From contig OZ244829.1 in the NCBI GenBank assembly GCA_965220415.1, forward strand, positions 2,418,001 to 2,482,000: a DNA stretch of 64,000 nucleotides, given 5' to 3'. The notes under the pieces were generated by a model. That model saw nothing but the letters and a program-made list of their open reading frames with translations, searched no databases and had not been told where the DNA came from. Of the stretch, positions 61,461 through 64,000 are shown piece after piece (position 1 is the stretch's first letter; each line of letters begins with the position of its first letter). Source of the DNA: JAJDTR01 sp965220415. GTDB taxonomy: Bacteria > Poribacteria > WGA-4E > JAJDTR01. Position numbers and translations under genes: made by a program.

Positions 61461-62432
61461 TTATTGGAGGGCGGAAACGCGTTTCTTAAGCCTGCCCCAA
61501 GTTGTGCTTTTGTTGGAAGCGGGGGACACAGCTAGTCCTAACGGGCTAATGTCGGGCTGGTAATCGCGCGCCCCACGGACATTACTAAGTTGTCTAAGAT
61601 ATTTTCCATCGGCGGTCATCAGGTGAATCGTGCCGCGAAGATTTCCCTCCAACATGCCGTCCCAGACCCAGTATGCGATCGTCTGTCCATCGGGAGACCA
61701 TGTGGGACCCCAATGATGTTCTTCATTGTGCGTAAGTCTATTGAGATTTCTACCGTCTATCCCCACTACATGGATATGTCTGAATCCTTTGTGCGAGGCA
61801 TAATACGCAATTCGTCCTTCGTCGGGAGAAAACGATGGGTTGAATCCACCCAAACCGCGCTTCACCCTTTCAAGCCCGTGTCCGTCAGCGCCAATCACGT
61901 AAATTTCGTGGTCTCCGTCTCTCCAAGACATAAATGCAATCTGTTTTCCATCCGGAGACCATGATGGCTCACTTGCCTGGTCTTCAAGCTTTTCGCGATT
62001 TCCACCGTCGGCATCCATTACGGCGATATGATACTCCCATTCATGGACGGTAAATGCAATCTTACGCCCATCTGGAGACCAATCAGGATCCTCCGTCCTC
62101 CCCTGTCCCTCCGTTAGTCTAATCACGTTCTTTCCATCGGCGTCCATTACGTAGATTTGAGAAACGCCGTCTCGACGGGAAACGAATGCAATCTTCGTCC
62201 CGTCAGGAGACCAATCCGGTTGGGCGTCATACGCTGGATGGTTTGACAGGTTTTCTTGGTTTCCTCCATCGGCATCCATTACATAGATTTCATTGTTGCC
62301 GTCTCTCCTTGATGTAAAGACAATTTGACCTAGGTTAAAGGCAAGCGCGTTTTTCACCCACAGTTCCTCAGTTGTCAGACAGACGCACAGTCCTGCAAAC
62401 AGTAGAAATCTAGCTGCCAGTTTGAATCGCAT
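61461..62432 (-). CDS. Secreted six-bladed TolB-like protein, array copy 6 (most diverged)
   Basis: A 323-residue paralogue, start at ATG 62432 after GGAGG. Several blades are altered: TSRRDGNNEIYVMDADGGN and DADGGNREKLEDQASEPSW replace the common motifs, and the last blade reads WVWDGMLEGNLRGTIHLMTA. Tail SPASNKSTTWGRLKKRVSAL keeps the shared end. Conservation of the tail while the blades diverge supports an independent role for it. Confidence 0.9.
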   Translation of the reverse strand: MRFKLAARFLLFAGLCVCLTTEELWVKNALAFNLGQIVFTSRRDGNNEIYVMDADGGNQENLSNHPAYDAQPDWSPDGTKIAFVSRRDGVSQIYVMDADGKNVIRLTEGQGRTEDPDWSPDGRKIAFTVHEWEYHIAVMDADGGNREKLEDQASEPSWSPDGKQIAFMSWRDGDHEIYVIGADGHGLERVKRGLGGFNPSFSPDEGRIAYYASHKGFRHIHVVGIDGRNLNRLTHNEEHHWGPTWSPDGQTIAYWVWDGMLEGNLRGTIHLMTADGKYLRQLSNVRGARDYQPDISPLGLAVSPASNKSTTWGRLKKRVSALQ

Positions 62433-62566
62433 TGTGTCCTCCATCGTTGTGGACAATATGAGACGTAACGTAACTGATTTTGAGCGCAAGTGACGATTAA
62501 GGCGGCACTTTCGACGCTGGCGAGGTTTCCAACGACCTACTCTCGTTCATAAAATATTCGCGCAAA

Positions 62567-63535
62567 TTACCGGAGGTTGGGCGCAGGTTTCTTCAGCTTG
62601 CCCCAAGTTGTGATTCTGTTGGAAGCGGGAGAAACAGCCAGACTCACCGGTCCAAAGTCGGGGTAATTATCGTACCCTCTGTGGTCACCGCTAAGTTGCT
62701 TCAGATATTTTCCGTCGGCGGTCATCAAGTGTATCTTTGGCGCTAAAATATCAGAGGACCGCACATAGGCTATCAGCCGACCATCAGGAGACCATGAGGG
62801 GTGCTTATGATGCTCCGGCTTGTGCGTAAGCCTCACCCGATTTGTACCATCCGCCCTAATCACATAGATTTGAACAGTTTTTCCCTCCAGCAAGGCCATG
62901 TATGCAATTCGTCTCCCGTCAGGAGACCATGCCGGCCCACCCTTTATCGCCGCATTTTGTGTCACTCTTTTTCGTCCGTTTCCATCAATGCCTATCACGA
63001 AAATTTGATCCTTCCAATCGCTACCGGACGCGAATGCTATCCTTTGACCATCGGGCGACCATGACGGTTCCTGCCCGTCGGTTAGCTTGAAAGCGTTGTT
63101 TCCATCGGCATCCATCACGGTGATATGGGAGTTCTGTCCATCCCAAGAAGTGAATGCTATGTTCCGTCCGTCAGGAGACCAGTCTAGATGCCTCTTCTCC
63201 CCCGCTCCATCTGTCAGTTTAATCGCGCCCTTTCCACGGGCGTCCATCACATAAATTTGTGGCCACCCGCCGCCTAGTTCGGAAACATACGCAATCTCCG
63301 TCCGGTCAGGCGACCATGTCGGATGGGATTCGCGCGCGTTCTTGATTGTCAGTCTTTCTTGGTTGCCTCCATCGGCATCCATCACAAAAACGTCGGGGCT
63401 GTGATGTCTCGTGGATGTAAAAACAATCCGTGAGTTCGACGCGGCGAGTGCTTCTCTCAACAACATGTCTATACTCGCCAGACAGATGCAAAGCCCTGCA
63501 ATCAGTAGAAATCTACGTGTCAGTTTGAATAGCAT
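62567..63535 (-). CDS. Secreted six-bladed TolB-like protein, array copy 7
   Basis: A 322-residue paralogue, start at ATG 63535 after GGAGG, signal FLLIAGLCICLASIDMLL. Shares YVSELGGGWPQIYVMDARG with copy 5. The last blade is shortened (SSDILAPKIHLM, missing the FVNPP segment). Tail SPASNRITTWGKLKKPAPNL. Confidence 0.9.
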   Translation of the reverse strand: MLFKLTRRFLLIAGLCICLASIDMLLREALAASNSRIVFTSTRHHSPDVFVMDADGGNQERLTIKNARESHPTWSPDRTEIAYVSELGGGWPQIYVMDARGKGAIKLTDGAGEKRHLDWSPDGRNIAFTSWDGQNSHITVMDADGNNAFKLTDGQEPSWSPDGQRIAFASGSDWKDQIFVIGIDGNGRKRVTQNAAIKGGPAWSPDGRRIAYMALLEGKTVQIYVIRADGTNRVRLTHKPEHHKHPSWSPDGRLIAYVRSSDILAPKIHLMTADGKYLKQLSGDHRGYDNYPDFGPVSLAVSPASNRITTWGKLKKPAPNLR

Positions 63536-63697
63536 TTTTTCCTCCATTGTTGTGGACAAAATGAGCTATAAAGTGACTTGATTTTAGCGCGAACGAAGAT
63601 TAAGCGACACCCTCAGCGCTGGCGAGGTTTCCAATGAGTTGCCCCGTTATATTGCCTCCATTATCAAGATTTGAAGTTCATAGTGTAGTCGCGCAAA

Positions 63698-64000
63698 TTA
63701 CCGGAGGTAGGGCGCGAGTTTCTTCAGTCTCCCCCAGATTGTGATTTGGTTGTCTGCCGGAGAAACAGCAAGCGCGCTAGGATCAAGCCAGTCAGGATCC
63801 CAATCTCCGCGTTCGTGTAAGCCGCTGAGTTGTTTGAGGTACGTTCCATCTGCCGTCATTAAGTGGATCTCGCTGATGTGGTCATTCCCTCTCCAAGATT
63901 CGTACGCAATTGCCTCGCCGTCCGGAGACCAAGCTGGACTCCAGTCATGCTTTCCGTCGGTTAACTTTCTCCGATTCTTACCGTCGGTATCCATTACGTA
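63698..64000 (-). CDS. TolB-like protein, array copy 8 (N-terminus outside window)
   Basis: Only the last blade and a half is present; the frame continues to base 64000 as YVMDTDGKNRRKL. The visible part shows WSPAWSPDGEAIAYESW and ends ALAVSPADNQITIWGRLKK. It differs from the others (HEIHLM-type segment SEIHLMTADGTYLKQLSGL, and a shorter last blade), so the array extends to the right beyond the window. Confidence 0.88.
   Translation of the reverse strand, partial: YVMDTDGKNRRKLTDGKHDWSPAWSPDGEAIAYESWRGNDHISEIHLMTADGTYLKQLSGLHERGDWDPDWLDPSALAVSPADNQITIWGRLKKLAPYLR

Overview
The window is a bacterial chromosome segment. No rRNA, tRNA, CRISPR array, intact transposase or phage module is visible. 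The gene content resembles Candidatus Poribacteria or a closely related uncultured lineage: several phytanoyl-CoA-dioxygenase-like proteins, a formylglycine sulfatase, Gfo/Idh/MocA oxidoreductases, sialidase-like propellers, an LRR/dockerin protein, FG-GAP proteins with a FlgD-like C-terminal module, and many secreted TolB-like propellers. The taxonomic call is inference from gene families; no marker gene was compared.

1-7.5 kb: housekeeping genes (glycerate kinase, inositol-phosphate synthase, flippase, TsaB, a c-type cytochrome, a HIT protein). 7.7-15.2 kb: a TIM-barrel protein, the lutABC lactate-oxidation operon between two related blocks of intergenic repeats, and a two-gene HicB-like/HEPN-like pair that looks like an unclassified toxin-antitoxin or defence unit. 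15.6-24 kb: a small membrane protein, an array of 58-bp inverted-repeat elements just upstream of glmS, a hexapeptide transferase, and two FG-GAP surface proteins. 24-29 kb: ADP-ribosylglycohydrolase, S74-type surface protein, compact M50 protease, nucleotidyltransferase.

29-55.5 kb: a catabolic region. It holds four PhyH-family oxygenases, an esterase-like hydrolase, three sialidase-like propellers (two in tandem and nearly identical), a GH32/43-like propeller protein, three tandem Gfo/Idh/MocA oxidoreductases, a sulfatase, an aldo/keto reductase, a zinc-less MDR dehydrogenase, a LamG protein, an LRR/glycosidase-like/dockerin protein, AlkA, and a RelBE-type toxin-antitoxin pair. Together these suggest uptake and stepwise dismantling of sulfated or acidic glycans, but no substrate can be read from sequence.

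55.5-64 kb: eight tandem secreted six-bladed TolB-like (PD40) proteins, the last cut by the window edge. All end in a short tail of the form K-x-x-T-x-W-G-x-[LIV]-K. The unrelated LamG protein at 42.6 kb ends in the same motif, which suggests a shared C-terminal signal.

The intergenic DNA is unusually rich in small repeats: (a) a family with CGTAACTGTTTAGT terminal inverted repeats, one copy with an apparent ATTTAA target duplication; (b) 58-bp elements ended by GTGTTACTTG/CAAGTAACAC; (c) a GGGAT...TCTATCGC...CGCTTGATCCC family built from small internal repeats; (d) palindromes that share GTAGG/CCTAC ends but differ in their cores; (e) a 24-bp GGGATCAAGTTAAGCG element. Many genes use TTG or GTG starts with strong Shine-Dalgarno sites, and one appears to start at AUC.
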